DNA of 64,000 nt from NCBI GenBank assembly GCA_946410305.1, contig CAMJZV010000005.1, positions 86,821 through 150,820 on the forward strand, read 5' to 3'. The DNA is from an uncultured Prevotellaceae bacterium (lineage in GTDB: Bacteria > Bacteroidota > Bacteroidia > Bacteroidales > Bacteroidaceae). The notes beneath the pieces were generated by a model. It saw nothing but the letters and a program-made list of their open reading frames with translations, was not told the DNA's origin and searched no databases. Below, one piece after another: positions 39,877 through 48,931 of this stretch (its first letter is position 1; each line of letters begins with the position of its first letter). Both the position numbers and the translations under genes were made by a program.

Positions 39877-40947
39877 TTAAAACGCTACCTGAACCTGAGC
39901 CTGGACGCGGTTGTAGTCATCGCCAAGCAGATGGGCACAGAAACTGTGAGTGTACTGTAGCTGCAGACGGCACTTGGGGTAGAACCAGTATTGCAGACCA
40001 CCAGTGACGTTGGTCTGCTGCCAACCGCTCTCTGATGTGTTGCGGTCGTAGTAGTCGGCTGAAGCAATCACGTCGATGCCCTTGCCCAGAGCTACGGAAC
40101 CAGTGAGGTAGGCACCACGACTGCCGACATCGCCATCCTTGCCTGCGAGGAACTCACTGCGCAGACAGATGCCACCACTTGTAGACTTGCTACCCAGCAG
40201 GGTGGGAATCTTTGCCTCGCCACCGAAGCTGACGCGGTCGCGACGGTAGTCGTCACCAATAGCTACGTCAGGATTCCATGCACAGGCATTGACAGCATGT
40301 CCGCGACCCTTCTGTCCTGAGGCTACGATGCGGAATTCCTTAGAGGGACGGTATTCTAACTTCAGGATGACGTCCTTGTCGCTGTTGCCGTCGGCGACAT
40401 TGATGCCCTGTCCGTTCATGACAGCCAACTCATAGTGGAAATGGTCGTTGAAGAGGTCGCCCAACAGCATGATACCCTGGTCACGACCGTAGTTGGGACC
40501 TAGCAGTGGCTCATAGCCGTTGGCAAGGTTCGTCACAGCCTGTGAGGTGATGTCTACGAGCTCGAGCATGGTGGGCGTCAGCGGACTCTCCAATGAGAAG
40601 GGGTGCTGGAACTGTCCGATGCGAACGGTCAGCGCCTTGTCGTTAGTCACGCGGTAGTCAGTCCAGAACTCCAAGACACCCTTTGATAGGGCGAAGTTGT
40701 TCATGAACATAAACGACCAGCGGTCAGTAATGCGTGCTCTTCCCCAGAAGATGGCGCGCTTGAAGTTGAACGTGCTGGTGGTCTCGCCGCCTTTGTCACC
40801 ATATTCATAGCCACCTTGCATGTAGCCGTTGATGGTGATGCGACTCTTCAGCTCTTGCATCCAGTCGATGTCGCCAGATTTCTTCTCTTGTGCTGATACT
40901 GTCAGAGCGCACAGCATCAGCAGACCAATCATTTTTAATGCTTTCAT
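39877..40947 (-). CDS. Outer-membrane porin (phosphate-selective porin O/P type)
   Basis: A 356-residue beta-barrel protein with signal peptide MKALKMIGLLMLCALTVSAQ. Segments such as GRARITDRWSFMFMNNF, VRIGQFQHPFSLESPLTP and the final QVQVAF (terminal Phe) fit the porin O/P family, which forms 16-strand diffusion channels. The HPFSLESPLTP segment is typical of the family's constriction loop region. Phosphate selectivity is a family name only and is not shown here. It is upstream of the symporter on the same strand. Confidence 0.83.
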   Translation of the reverse strand: MKALKMIGLLMLCALTVSAQEKKSGDIDWMQELKSRITINGYMQGGYEYGDKGGETTSTFNFKRAIFWGRARITDRWSFMFMNNFALSKGVLEFWTDYRVTNDKALTVRIGQFQHPFSLESPLTPTMLELVDITSQAVTNLANGYEPLLGPNYGRDQGIMLLGDLFNDHFHYELAVMNGQGINVADGNSDKDVILKLEYRPSKEFRIVASGQKGRGHAVNACAWNPDVAIGDDYRRDRVSFGGEAKIPTLLGSKSTSGGICLRSEFLAGKDGDVGSRGAYLTGSVALGKGIDVIASADYYDRNTSESGWQQTNVTGGLQYWFYPKCRLQLQYTHSFCAHLLGDDYNRVQAQVQVAF

Positions 40948-40962
40948 CTTTATTTAATGGTT

Positions 40963-41012
40963 AATTCTTCATTCTTCATTCGCTTTGGCGCAGCATTCTT
41001 CATTCTTCATTC
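40963..41012. repeat. ATTCTTC heptamer repeats
   Basis: Two short runs of ATTCTTC (about 40963-40979 and 40993-41012) separated by GCTTTGGCGCAGC, in the spacer before and over the end of the PerM gene. They are the complement of the TGAAGAA array at 11401. Confidence 0.75.
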
Positions 41013-42091
41013 TTAATTTTCTCCCTGTTGACGATATACTTCTGATAATAGGTGATTAATAGTGTCGTCATCGGCAGGGCGATAATCATACCCAGAATGC
41101 CCAACAGCGAACCCCATATCGACAGTGACAGCAGGATGATGGCCGAGTTGAGTCCCATGACCTTACCCATAATCTTGGGTGTAAGGATGGTGTCCTGAAT
41201 GGCCTGCACCACGGCAAAGACGATGAGTGCTGCCAGCATGATGAGCCAGAAGTTCTCGCCCGTGTCTGCTGCCTTGACAATGGCCAGGATAATGGTAGGT
41301 ATGAAGCCCAACAGCTGCAGGTAGGGCACCATGTTTAGCAGTCCTATGAACATACCCAAGCCTATTGCCATGGGGAAGTCTATAATCAGAAAGCCAATGC
41401 TGAATAATATTCCTACACAGAAAGCCACCAGACCTTGTCCACGGAAGTATTTGTTCATACCTTGCTCAATGTCGCCCACAATCTGGGTGGCAATGCGACG
41501 GTAACGATTGGGGAACATCTGTATCCAGCCCGTCGAGAACTGCTCATAGTCCAATAATATAAATAGGGTATAGAGCAGTACCATGGTGAGTGTGAGAACA
41601 CTCGATAGAATGTTGACAGACTGCGATATCACGGCCCATATTTTGGGAATGGTCTGCTTGATGGTCTCTATGAAACCTTCTTGAGTGACGAGAGCCTTTA
41701 GGTCTTCCGTCGTGACATGTTCGTGAATGAAGTCCTCAATCATATTGGGAATATTGCTCATCAGTGCATCGTGCGACACGTAGGCTATGAGTAAGTCTTT
41801 GACGCGTGCAGCTTCTTCAACGATGGGCGGTATCATGAGCAGGAACAGACCCGTCAATATTGAACCAACGACAATAAAGGCAGCGATGATTCCCAGGATG
41901 CGATACTTCAGATGACAGCGATACTGGAAGAACTTAACCAGCGGGAACAGCAGGTAAGAAATGAGCCAAGCCAAGAAGAACGGTAACAGCACACCGCTGA
42001 GCCTATTCAGTAGCATGACGATTCCCACCACGATGATAACAGCCATAATGCTACGGATGAAGCTGTCGAAGGTGATTTTTTTTGTTTCCAT
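41000..42091 (-). CDS. PerM/AI-2E-family transporter
   Basis: A 363-residue membrane protein with about eight helices. The family hallmarks are SVLTLTMVLLYTLFILLDYE in the centre, GQGLVAFCVGILFSIGFLIIDFPMAIGLGMFIGLLNMVPYLQ (split here) and the C-terminal LLGILGMIIALPMTT. Family members have been linked to export of autoinducers, ions or folate-like compounds, so the substrate is uncertain. The start at 42091 is preceded only five bases upstream by a -7 element on this strand, so the mRNA may be leaderless. The ATG 12 codons further upstream lies across that promoter and is unlikely. Confidence 0.88.
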   Translation of the reverse strand: METKKITFDSFIRSIMAVIIVVGIVMLLNRLSGVLLPFFLAWLISYLLFPLVKFFQYRCHLKYRILGIIAAFIVVGSILTGLFLLMIPPIVEEAARVKDLLIAYVSHDALMSNIPNMIEDFIHEHVTTEDLKALVTQEGFIETIKQTIPKIWAVISQSVNILSSVLTLTMVLLYTLFILLDYEQFSTGWIQMFPNRYRRIATQIVGDIEQGMNKYFRGQGLVAFCVGILFSIGFLIIDFPMAIGLGMFIGLLNMVPYLQLLGFIPTIILAIVKAADTGENFWLIMLAALIVFAVVQAIQDTILTPKIMGKVMGLNSAIILLSLSIWGSLLGILGMIIALPMTTLLITYYQKYIVNREKIKNEE

Positions 42092-42096
42092 GGGTG

Positions 42097-42187
42097 CAAA
42101 GATAATAAATAATTCATAATTTATCATGCATCATGCATAATTATTTGGTTATTCATACTGCAAATTCATATTTATTTATTATTTTTG
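42097..42187. promoter_or_regulatory. Divergent promoters with almost no leader
   Basis: Minus strand -7 TATCTTTG (42104-42097) ends 5 bases before the perM ATG. Plus strand -7 TATTTTTG (42180-42187) ends 4 bases before the trmO ATG. Since transcription starts some 5-7 bases after the -7 box, both mRNAs would begin at or near the start codon. Confidence 0.6.
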
Positions 42188-42191
42188 CAGT

Positions 42192-42860
42192 ATGAATATT
42201 GAACCGATAGCTTTTTTCCGTTCTCCGCTGACTAGTAAGTTTGGGATTCCACGGCAGAGTGGCATTGTCAGTGAACTGCGTGGACGTATTGAGTTTGTGC
42301 CGCGTTACCGTAACGCTGAGGCATTGCGTGGTATGGAGGACTATGACTATCTGTGGCTCGTCTGGGGATTCTCCGAGAATGTCGACGCAGAGAAACATCC
42401 TACCGTGCGCCCTCCCTTGTTGGGTGGTAACGAGCGGGTAGGGGTGTGGGCTACACGTTCCCCATTCCGTCCCAACAACTTAGGACTGTCGTCTGTGCGC
42501 ATCAGTAAGATTGATACAGAGAAGGTCGTCATTGATGTGTTGGGAGCCGACTTGATGGACGGTACACCTATCTACGACATCAAACCATATCTGGCTTATG
42601 TCGATAGTCATCCAGATGCTCGTGGCGGTTTTACTGATAGCCACCAATGGCAACAGTTGGAGGTGGTTGTGCCCGAAGAACTGTGTCGGCTGTTTCAGAC
42701 TGCCGACCTGGAGGTGTTGCGACAAACATTGGCACTCGACCCTCGTCCGCACTACCAACAGGATGCTACCCGTCAGTATGGCATGCCTTTTATGGGTTAT
42801 GATATTCGTTTTCATGTCGCTGACCAAACACTATTTGTCGACGGATGGGAGAAGAGTTAA
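42192..42860 (+). CDS. trmO: tRNA (N6-threonylcarbamoyladenosine-37) methyltransferase TrmO/TsaA
   Basis: A 222-residue SAM-dependent enzyme that methylates t6A37 of threonine tRNAs. The signature is VWATRSPFRPNNLGLSSV (canonical RSPFRPNPIGLS), with YDYLWLVWGFSE, DGTPIYDIKPYLAYVDS and a C-terminal PHYQQD motif, as in the VirR/TsaA family. The length suits the family. It is transcribed divergently from perM from a promoter placed only 4 bases upstream. No partner genes are adjacent. Confidence 0.92.
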   Translation: MNIEPIAFFRSPLTSKFGIPRQSGIVSELRGRIEFVPRYRNAEALRGMEDYDYLWLVWGFSENVDAEKHPTVRPPLLGGNERVGVWATRSPFRPNNLGLSSVRISKIDTEKVVIDVLGADLMDGTPIYDIKPYLAYVDSHPDARGGFTDSHQWQQLEVVVPEELCRLFQTADLEVLRQTLALDPRPHYQQDATRQYGMPFMGYDIRFHVADQTLFVDGWEKS

Positions 42861-43092
42861 TTAATCTGAACCCATTAAACTTTGTGTGGCCATTCCCGTC
42901 AAAATATCAGAAACCACACAAAAACAACAATATATATCAGCAAGAGAAACATCATAGTGATTTAGGTTAACATAGTGTTTTTAATGGCAAGCGTGCCTGT
43001 CTCTAAGATGGTATATGAGTCATGGTAGAAGGACTCAGGACGACAAATGGATGCTCCGCTAACAAGCGGGGCGTCTATTTTTAGGTTATTTC
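42861..43092 (+). ncRNA. Intergenic region with possible structured RNA
   Basis: No reading frame is convincing here. TTGTGTGG (42886-42893) and CCACACAA (42914-42921) pair over a 20-base loop. The stretch continues to a strong intrinsic terminator (43050-43080), leaving about 190 bases that may be an independent small RNA or the 3' end of the trmO transcript. The upstream TTAAACTTTG at 42877 has one base too many for a standard -7, so a dedicated promoter is not certain. It matches no RNA family I can name. Confidence 0.35.
43050..43080 (+). terminator. Intrinsic terminator
   Basis: GATGCTCCGC (43050-43059) pairs with GCGGGGCGTC (43066-43075) and is followed by TATTTTT. Confidence 0.88.
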
Positions 43093-43124
43093 CTTGCATA
43101 TCTCATAGTTTTTTACTACTTTTG
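43093..43124 (+). promoter_or_regulatory. Promoter of the DUF4738 gene
   Basis: -7 TACTTTTG (43117-43124) with a -33-like CTTG (43093-43096), 20 bases apart, 27 bases before the ATG. Confidence 0.6.
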
Positions 43125-43150
43125 CAACATCTATATTATAAATATTCATC

Positions 43151-43711
43151 ATGAAGCAGTTTCTATCAGTAGCCCTCTTGGCCAGTTTGGTTGTCGTGCT
43201 GGCAGCTTGTGGAGGCAAGAAGAAGAGTGAAGATATCATTGCACATCGCATTGTCAAGGTGCAACCCAAAGAGCCCGTGCGCATGCAGCCTTATCTCGAC
43301 GAGAAGGAGGTGGAATGGATTGGCAAGAAGTATTTGGTCTCTGTCAGTCGTCAGGCTAGCGACTCCTTGCCTATGGTCAAGGACGAGACAGGACAGAAGT
43401 ATGTCGATAATGTGTTCCGTCTGAAGGTGTCGCGTCAAGATGGATCGGTGTTCTTCAGCCGCACCTTTACGAAGAAGTCGTTGACGCAGTATCTGGACGA
43501 TGACTTCAATAAAACGGGTGTCTTCGAAGGACTGGTCTTGGATAAGGCTGAGGGCGACTTCCTGATATTCGGTGCCAGCGTAGGCCATCCACAGAGTGAT
43601 GAGTATATCCCACTGGTGTTTAAGTTGTCACGCATGGGTGATCTGAGTATCAAACGTGATACGCAGATGGATAACCCACCAGCTGACAAAGACGAGGAAA
43701 CTCTTCGCTAA
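43151..43711 (+). CDS. DUF4738 lipoprotein
   Basis: A 186-residue lipoprotein with signal peptide and lipobox VLAAC (Cys20), followed by GGKKKSED; the Gly/Lys after Cys does not look like a surface-export signal. The domain (KKYLVSVSRQASDSLPMVKDETGQKYVDN, VFRLKVSRQDGSVFFSRTFTKKS) matches DUF4738, a Bacteroidales-restricted family of unknown function. It overlaps the convergent HAD gene by 62 bases at its 3' end. No function is assigned. Confidence 0.82.
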   Translation: MKQFLSVALLASLVVVLAACGGKKKSEDIIAHRIVKVQPKEPVRMQPYLDEKEVEWIGKKYLVSVSRQASDSLPMVKDETGQKYVDNVFRLKVSRQDGSVFFSRTFTKKSLTQYLDDDFNKTGVFEGLVLDKAEGDFLIFGASVGHPQSDEYIPLVFKLSRMGDLSIKRDTQMDNPPADKDEETLR

Positions 43712-44405
43712 GTACCGTCATCTTGGGATAGATAAGGTCGGCACCTTCCTTGGCGAGTGTCTCGTCGGGTAGGGGACCACTGTTGACGGCTATGGTAAAA
43801 CAGTGGGCAGCATGAGCTGCTCGTACGCCCAAAGGGGCGTTCTCTACCACGATAGCCTCCCAAGGCTCTACCTCACATTTTCGCGTACCTATTATATATG
43901 GCTCAGGGTCTGGCTTACCGTGGGTGACGTCAAAGGCTGTCACCATCAGTTCAGCGTTAATGAGGCCAGGGAAGTCGCTCTGTAGTTTGTCTAACAGTGT
44001 ATGCTGGCCACTACCCGTTACCACACAGATTTCCATGCCGCAGGCTTTGATCTGCTCCATCAGCGTCTTGATGCCAGGCATAATGGTTGCTGGTGTCTGT
44101 TGGCAATGTTCGGCAAAGAGGCGTGACTTATGCTTGTACATCTTCATGGCTTCTTCGTCGCTAACGGCCTTTCCCCATTGTTGGCGGGTCAGTAGCTTGA
44201 TGGTTTCCACACCACGCATGCCCTCATATTCGTAGGCTCCACTAAGTGGCATATCCAGTCCGTAAGAGTCCATCGCTTCATGCCAACTGATAGCATGGTT
44301 GGGCATGGAGTCATAGATGACGCCATCCATATCGAAAAGCACGGCTTTCGGGCAGAACTGCCCGAAGCCGTGTCTTTCTAAGTATTGCTTGATTGCTTTA
44401 TTCAT
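43650..44405 (-). CDS. HAD-superfamily phosphatase (beta-phosphoglucomutase-like)
   Basis: A 251-residue cytoplasmic enzyme. The nucleophile loop is [15 protein letters not shown] (DxDG), with a C1 cap, motif 2 in CVVTGSGQ, and HGKPDPEPY plus [15 protein letters not shown] for motifs 3 and 4. This set is typical of sugar-phosphate phosphatases and mutases of the PGMB/Gph group; the small-molecule substrate is unknown. The start at 44405 overlaps the end of pgi by 8 bases, so the two genes are coupled and a hexose-phosphate role is plausible. An upstream in-frame extension lies inside pgi and was not used. Confidence 0.88.
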   Translation of the reverse strand: MNKAIKQYLERHGFGQFCPKAVLFDMDGVIYDSMPNHAISWHEAMDSYGLDMPLSGAYEYEGMRGVETIKLLTRQQWGKAVSDEEAMKMYKHKSRLFAEHCQQTPATIMPGIKTLMEQIKACGMEICVVTGSGQHTLLDKLQSDFPGLINAELMVTAFDVTHGKPDPEPYIIGTRKCEVEPWEAIVVENAPLGVRAAHAAHCFTIAVNSGPLPDETLAKEGADLIYPKMTVLSEEFPRLCQLVGYPSAYHV

Positions 44406-45750
44406 TTGCAATGCGCTCGCGGATAGCTTTGGTTTCTGCTTCGTAGCCAGGCTTAGCCAGCAGGGCAAACATGTTCTTCTTGTAAGCCTCTACGCCAGGC
44501 TGGTTGAATGGATTGACACCCAGTACGTTGCCGCTGATGCCACAGGCAATCTCGAAGAAGTAGATAAGCTGTCCGATGTAGTATTCGTTGAGCTTGGGAA
44601 CGCTGATGCGGATGTTGGGAACACCACCATCAACGTGGGCCAGACGGGTACCCAGCTCAGCCATCTTGTTCACTTCGTCCACGCGCTTGCCAGCGAGGAA
44701 GTTCAGACCGTCCAGGTTCTCCTCATCCTCAGGGAACAGCAGCTTCTTCTCAGGCTCCTCGATAGAGAGCACGGTCTCGAAGATGGTGCGCTCGCCGTCC
44801 TGAATCCACTGACCCATCGAGTGCAGGTCGGTAGTGAAGTCTACGCTAGCAGGGAAGATACCCTTCTTGTCCTTACCCTCAGACTCTCCGTACAGCTGCT
44901 TCCACCATTCGCTGAAGAAGTGCAGCTTGGGCTGGTAGTTGACCATGATCTCAATCTTCTTGCCGTTCTGGTACAGACCATTACGGACGGCAGCATACTG
45001 AGCAGCAGGATTCTCCTCGAAAGGTACACTGGGAGCGCAAGCCTTCTCCATATCCTGAGCACCACCTACCAACTGCTTGATGTCGAAACCGGCACAGGCA
45101 ATAGGCAACAGACCTACAGGAGTGAGCACTGAGAAACGACCACCGACATTGTCGGGGATGATGAAGCTCTTGTAACCCTCCTTGTCAGCACAGGTACGGG
45201 CAGCACCACGCTTAGCATCGGTAACAGCTACGATAACTTTCTTGGCCTCTTCCTTACCACGCTGAGCCTCGCACTGCTTCTTCAGCAGACGGAAGGTCAG
45301 AGCGGTCTCTGTGGTGGTACCTGACTTCGAGATATTGATAACACCAAACTTCTTGTCCTTCAGATACTCTGTCAGCTCGAACAGATAGTCCTCACCGATG
45401 TTGTTACCTGCAAAGAGAATGGTTGGATTCTTCTGGTTCTTGATGAGCCAGCCAAACGAGTTGCTCAGTGCTTCGATAACGGCACGGGCACCCAGATAAG
45501 AGCCACCGATACCAGCAACTACAACAGCTTCGCAATTGTCGCGCAGCACCTTAGCGCAGGCTGCAATCTCGTCGAGGAATGCAGGTGTAATGCTTGAGGG
45601 CAGATGCAGCCAACCCAGGAAGTCGTTACCAGGACATGTTCCGTTCTCCAAAGCCTCTTGTGCGGCCTTTACCTTAGGCTCAAAAGCCTTTACTGCGCCA
45701 GCCTCCAGGAAACAAGCAGCCTTCGTGATGTCAAGTTTGATGTTGTTCAT
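44398..45750 (-). CDS. pgi: Glucose-6-phosphate isomerase
   Basis: A 450-residue glycolytic enzyme interconverting glucose-6-phosphate and fructose-6-phosphate. Sugar-phosphate site motifs [14 protein letters not shown] and [13 protein letters not shown] are present, as are [16 protein letters not shown] and the C-terminal [18 protein letters not shown] signature with the catalytic Lys. The length matches the short bacterial PGI branch. A minus-strand -7 TATCTTTG lies at 45805-45798. It is followed by the coupled HAD gene. Confidence 0.96.
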   Translation of the reverse strand: MNNIKLDITKAACFLEAGAVKAFEPKVKAAQEALENGTCPGNDFLGWLHLPSSITPAFLDEIAACAKVLRDNCEAVVVAGIGGSYLGARAVIEALSNSFGWLIKNQKNPTILFAGNNIGEDYLFELTEYLKDKKFGVINISKSGTTTETALTFRLLKKQCEAQRGKEEAKKVIVAVTDAKRGAARTCADKEGYKSFIIPDNVGGRFSVLTPVGLLPIACAGFDIKQLVGGAQDMEKACAPSVPFEENPAAQYAAVRNGLYQNGKKIEIMVNYQPKLHFFSEWWKQLYGESEGKDKKGIFPASVDFTTDLHSMGQWIQDGERTIFETVLSIEEPEKKLLFPEDEENLDGLNFLAGKRVDEVNKMAELGTRLAHVDGGVPNIRISVPKLNEYYIGQLIYFFEIACGISGNVLGVNPFNQPGVEAYKKNMFALLAKPGYEAETKAIRERIANE

Positions 45751-45833
45751 AATAATACTTTTATAATTTGTTATTTTTGATATGTAGTCACAGTGTGCAA
45801 AGATACAAATTAATTCTCTAATATCTGCATTCT

Positions 45834-47432
45834 TTATCGGTTTTTTTCTGCTTCTTCACGCTTGGCCTTATAGAAACGGTCCACGAAGTCAATTTCCTGA
45901 CGGTTGGGCACCATGATCAGTGAGGCACCATTGCTGAACTGCATCGTGGTGGGCTTTTGCTCGTCAAATGTTGGCCAGTAGGGCAGACCTTTTCCGTTCG
46001 GATTGCACGTCTTGGCGAAGTTCACCCAGTATTGCTGCAATATCTCGGCAACAGCAGCTTCGTAGGGATACTTGTCGGGCTGACCCAGGAAAGTGTTATT
46101 CAGATACATGATGTCATCTGCATGAGCCACACCCTTACGGCGTGCATCTTGCGAGAAGCTGACAGTTGAGGGCTGTGCCAAGAAGGCTGTATATACTCCG
46201 CTCTTACCTGTCTTGCTCTGCAGACTAGCCCATGCATACGACGGCCAGGCAAAACCCATGTCGCGGAACGCATCGCCAAAGCCGTGCCAAGCCTCGTCGT
46301 CTGTGTTGCCTGGATACACCTTCAGTGCTTCGTCAGCCCATTCACCGAATATCTGGCGCACCTGCTTCTGATAGTCTTCTACCTTAATATTGGCAGGACT
46401 GAACAGGGCACCCTCGTCGCTGTTGGTCATTATGATGACGGGCACATCATTATATTCGCCACGCTCGTACAGACGGTACTGGTCGTCACGGATAACGTAG
46501 CCGTCTACGCATGGCCAGAAGCCCTCAAAGCCCACATTGCCGTCGCAGAGTGCCATGGCATCCATCTTACGCATCTGCTTGATGTTCTTTTTCTTCAGGA
46601 ATGTCTGGAAGGCCACTCCCTGTTGCTCGGCACCCTTCTGCGAGGCATCCATACCCAGACTGCGCGGTGAGTCTCTCCAAGGAGCAAACGAGCCACCACT
46701 ATGGCTGATAGCTGCACGGAACAGTCCCTTGGTGAGGGGAGAACCACACAGCATGCTACAGCTGATGGCACCAGCAGACTCACCAAAGATTGTCACCTTC
46801 GAGGGATCGCCACCAAAGTTCACGATGTTACGCTGTACCCACTGCAGGGCATATATCTGATCCAGCAGACCATAATTGCCTGAGTGTCCATCGGGCGACT
46901 CCTTGCTCAGTTCCGGATGAGCCATGAATCCTAGTGCTCCCGTGCGATACTCCACGCTGACGATGACTACACCACGACGCGCCAGACTAGTCCATAGGTC
47001 GCCACCATACCACTCTGTACGGAAGGCACCTCCGTGAATCCACACCATCACAGGCAGGCGCTCAGCAGTCGACGTGGCAGGTGTGGCAATGCCTAAATAC
47101 AGGCAGTCCTCGCTCATCATGTCGGCTGTGCGGCCAGGACGTGTAGGCTGTGGGGGCAGTGGACCGAATGTGTCGCACACTCTGACGCCCTTCCATGCTT
47201 TGGCTGGCTGTGGAGCCTTCCAGCGCAGGTCTCCCACAGGAGGCGCAGCATAAGGAATAGCCCTGTAGACGGCCAGGTCTGAACCATCAAGGACACCTTC
47301 CACATAGCCAGTCTCCACATGCGTTTTCAATAGTGGCTGCAGTGCTGCAGTCGCTACTTGACTATCGGTCTTCTGTTGTGCCAGCGCCGTCATTGCGACG
47401 ACGGTGAGCACAATGGTAAATAGCTGTTTCAT
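45834..47432 (-). CDS. Secreted type-B carboxylesterase
   Basis: A 532-residue esterase with a signal peptide ([19 protein letters not shown]). The oxyanion site is [10 protein letters not shown], the nucleophile is in [15 protein letters not shown] (GxSxG), and the disulfide-type SEDCLYL is present. It hydrolyses esters outside the cytoplasm; the substrate may be a plant-wall or lipid ester, which sequence cannot decide. The start at 47432 is the beginning of the signal peptide and is preferred over Met at 47450, which lies 6 bases before the end of pepD. It probably belongs to one transcript with pepD, the kinase and the flippase-like gene. Confidence 0.88.
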   Translation of the reverse strand: MKQLFTIVLTVVAMTALAQQKTDSQVATAALQPLLKTHVETGYVEGVLDGSDLAVYRAIPYAAPPVGDLRWKAPQPAKAWKGVRVCDTFGPLPPQPTRPGRTADMMSEDCLYLGIATPATSTAERLPVMVWIHGGAFRTEWYGGDLWTSLARRGVVIVSVEYRTGALGFMAHPELSKESPDGHSGNYGLLDQIYALQWVQRNIVNFGGDPSKVTIFGESAGAISCSMLCGSPLTKGLFRAAISHSGGSFAPWRDSPRSLGMDASQKGAEQQGVAFQTFLKKKNIKQMRKMDAMALCDGNVGFEGFWPCVDGYVIRDDQYRLYERGEYNDVPVIIMTNSDEGALFSPANIKVEDYQKQVRQIFGEWADEALKVYPGNTDDEAWHGFGDAFRDMGFAWPSYAWASLQSKTGKSGVYTAFLAQPSTVSFSQDARRKGVAHADDIMYLNNTFLGQPDKYPYEAAVAEILQQYWVNFAKTCNPNGKGLPYWPTFDEQKPTTMQFSNGASLIMVPNRQEIDFVDRFYKAKREEAEKNR

Positions 47433-47455
47433 GCTGCAAAAGGAATGCAACTCGC

Positions 47456-48916
47456 TTATTTTACGGGAACATCTTCCAGTGTCTTCTTCAACAACTGCCA
47501 GAAAGGCTCTACAGTCTCAATGAGGGCACGCTCGGTAGTGGTGTGCGGTGACTTCATCGTAGGACCGAGAGAGACAACGTCGAGCCAGGGGTACTTACCC
47601 AGGATGACAGAGCACTCCAGACCAGCATGATCTACCTGGATAATGCCATCCTTGCCAAACAGTTCCTTGTATTCTTTTAATAAGAGGTGTAGAATCTCGC
47701 TGTCGGGGTTGGGATCCCAGCCACCATACGAGCCAGCAGTCTCTACCTTCATGCCTGCCATGGAGAAGCAGCTCTCCAGCATAGTGACAACATAGTCCTT
47801 CATGTCCTCGCGGCTAGAGCGTGCCAGAATCTTGATGCTGGCCTTACCCTCACCAATGTTGATAATAGCGAGGTTAGAACTGGTCTCTACCACGCTGGGG
47901 TAGGCAGGGATGAAGCGGATAACACCGTCGTGACAAGCAAAGATAGCATCCACGATGTTGTCCTGAATCTCTACGGGAACTTCCTTCTTCGGAGTCTCAA
48001 CCTCTTCTATGAGAACCTCGATACCTTGTGGCTCGATGAGCTTGAATTCGTCATTGAAGGTGTCCTGCCAGTCGCTGACAATCTCTTTCAGCGCAGCAAT
48101 GTTCTCCTTGGGCAGAGTCAGTACGGCCTCAGCCTTGAAGGGAATGGCGTTGCGCATATTGCCACCATCCCAGCTGGCCAGACGGGCCTCTGTCTCAGCA
48201 ATGGCTTCACGAACCACCTGTACCAACAGCTTGTTGGCATTGCCGCGTCCTTCGTTAATCTCCAGACCAGAGTGTCCACCACGCAGGTTCTTCACCGTTA
48301 CCTTCACTGCTGCGTCGTCAGCATCTGTGTCTACCTCCTGATAGTCAAGGGTGGCAGTAACGTCGATACCACCAGCACTTCCGATGACGAACTTGCCCCA
48401 ATGCTCTGAGTCGAGGTTCATCAGGATGTCACCCTCGAGTTCGCCCTCGGGGAGCTCGTTGGCACCATACATACCCGTCTCCTCGTCGCGTGTAACCAGT
48501 GCGTCGATGGGACCGTGCTTCAAGGTCTTGTCCTCCATGATAGCCATGATGGCAGCTACGCCCAGACCATTGTCAGCGCCCAGCGTCGTGCCCTTGGCCT
48601 TTACCCACTCACCATCAATCCATGGCTCGATGGGATCCGTCTCGAAGTTATGTGTAGACTCTGGCGTCTTCTGCGGCACCATGTCCATGTGGGCCTGCAG
48701 GATGATGCCCTTGCGATTCTCCATACCAGGAGTGGCGGGCTTGCGGAAATGGATGTTTCCTGCAGGGTCTTTTACAGCATATACACCAGCCTGCTTACCG
48801 AAGTCGAGCAGGAACTGCTGGATTTTCTCTAAATGTCCACTGGGACGTGGCACCTGTGTGAGTGCATAGAAGTTCTTCCAGATGCACTGCGGGTTCAGAT
48901 TCTGAATTTCGTTCAT
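47456..48916 (-). CDS. pepD: Aminoacyl-histidine dipeptidase (PepD, M20 family)
   Basis: A 486-residue metallopeptidase that splits dipeptides, notably with histidine, in the cytoplasm. Metal and catalytic motifs are QAHMDMVPQK, GADNGLGVAA and TRDEETGM. GGHSGLEINEGRGN is the dimerisation-lid signature of PepD, and the last metal His is in the C-terminal TMKSPHTTTER. There is no signal peptide. It complements the extracellular peptidases in this window. It lies 15 bases after the kinase gene. Confidence 0.95.
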   Translation of the reverse strand: MNEIQNLNPQCIWKNFYALTQVPRPSGHLEKIQQFLLDFGKQAGVYAVKDPAGNIHFRKPATPGMENRKGIILQAHMDMVPQKTPESTHNFETDPIEPWIDGEWVKAKGTTLGADNGLGVAAIMAIMEDKTLKHGPIDALVTRDEETGMYGANELPEGELEGDILMNLDSEHWGKFVIGSAGGIDVTATLDYQEVDTDADDAAVKVTVKNLRGGHSGLEINEGRGNANKLLVQVVREAIAETEARLASWDGGNMRNAIPFKAEAVLTLPKENIAALKEIVSDWQDTFNDEFKLIEPQGIEVLIEEVETPKKEVPVEIQDNIVDAIFACHDGVIRFIPAYPSVVETSSNLAIINIGEGKASIKILARSSREDMKDYVVTMLESCFSMAGMKVETAGSYGGWDPNPDSEILHLLLKEYKELFGKDGIIQVDHAGLECSVILGKYPWLDVVSLGPTMKSPHTTTERALIETVEPFWQLLKKTLEDVPVK

Positions 48917-48931
48917 TTTCTTGTATGTAGT

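Noticed and set aside
43650..43711. A frameshift in the DUF4738 or HAD gene because their ends overlap by 62 bases
   Set aside because: Both proteins keep full family motifs and normal length, so the overlap is a convergent 3' overlap and not an error.
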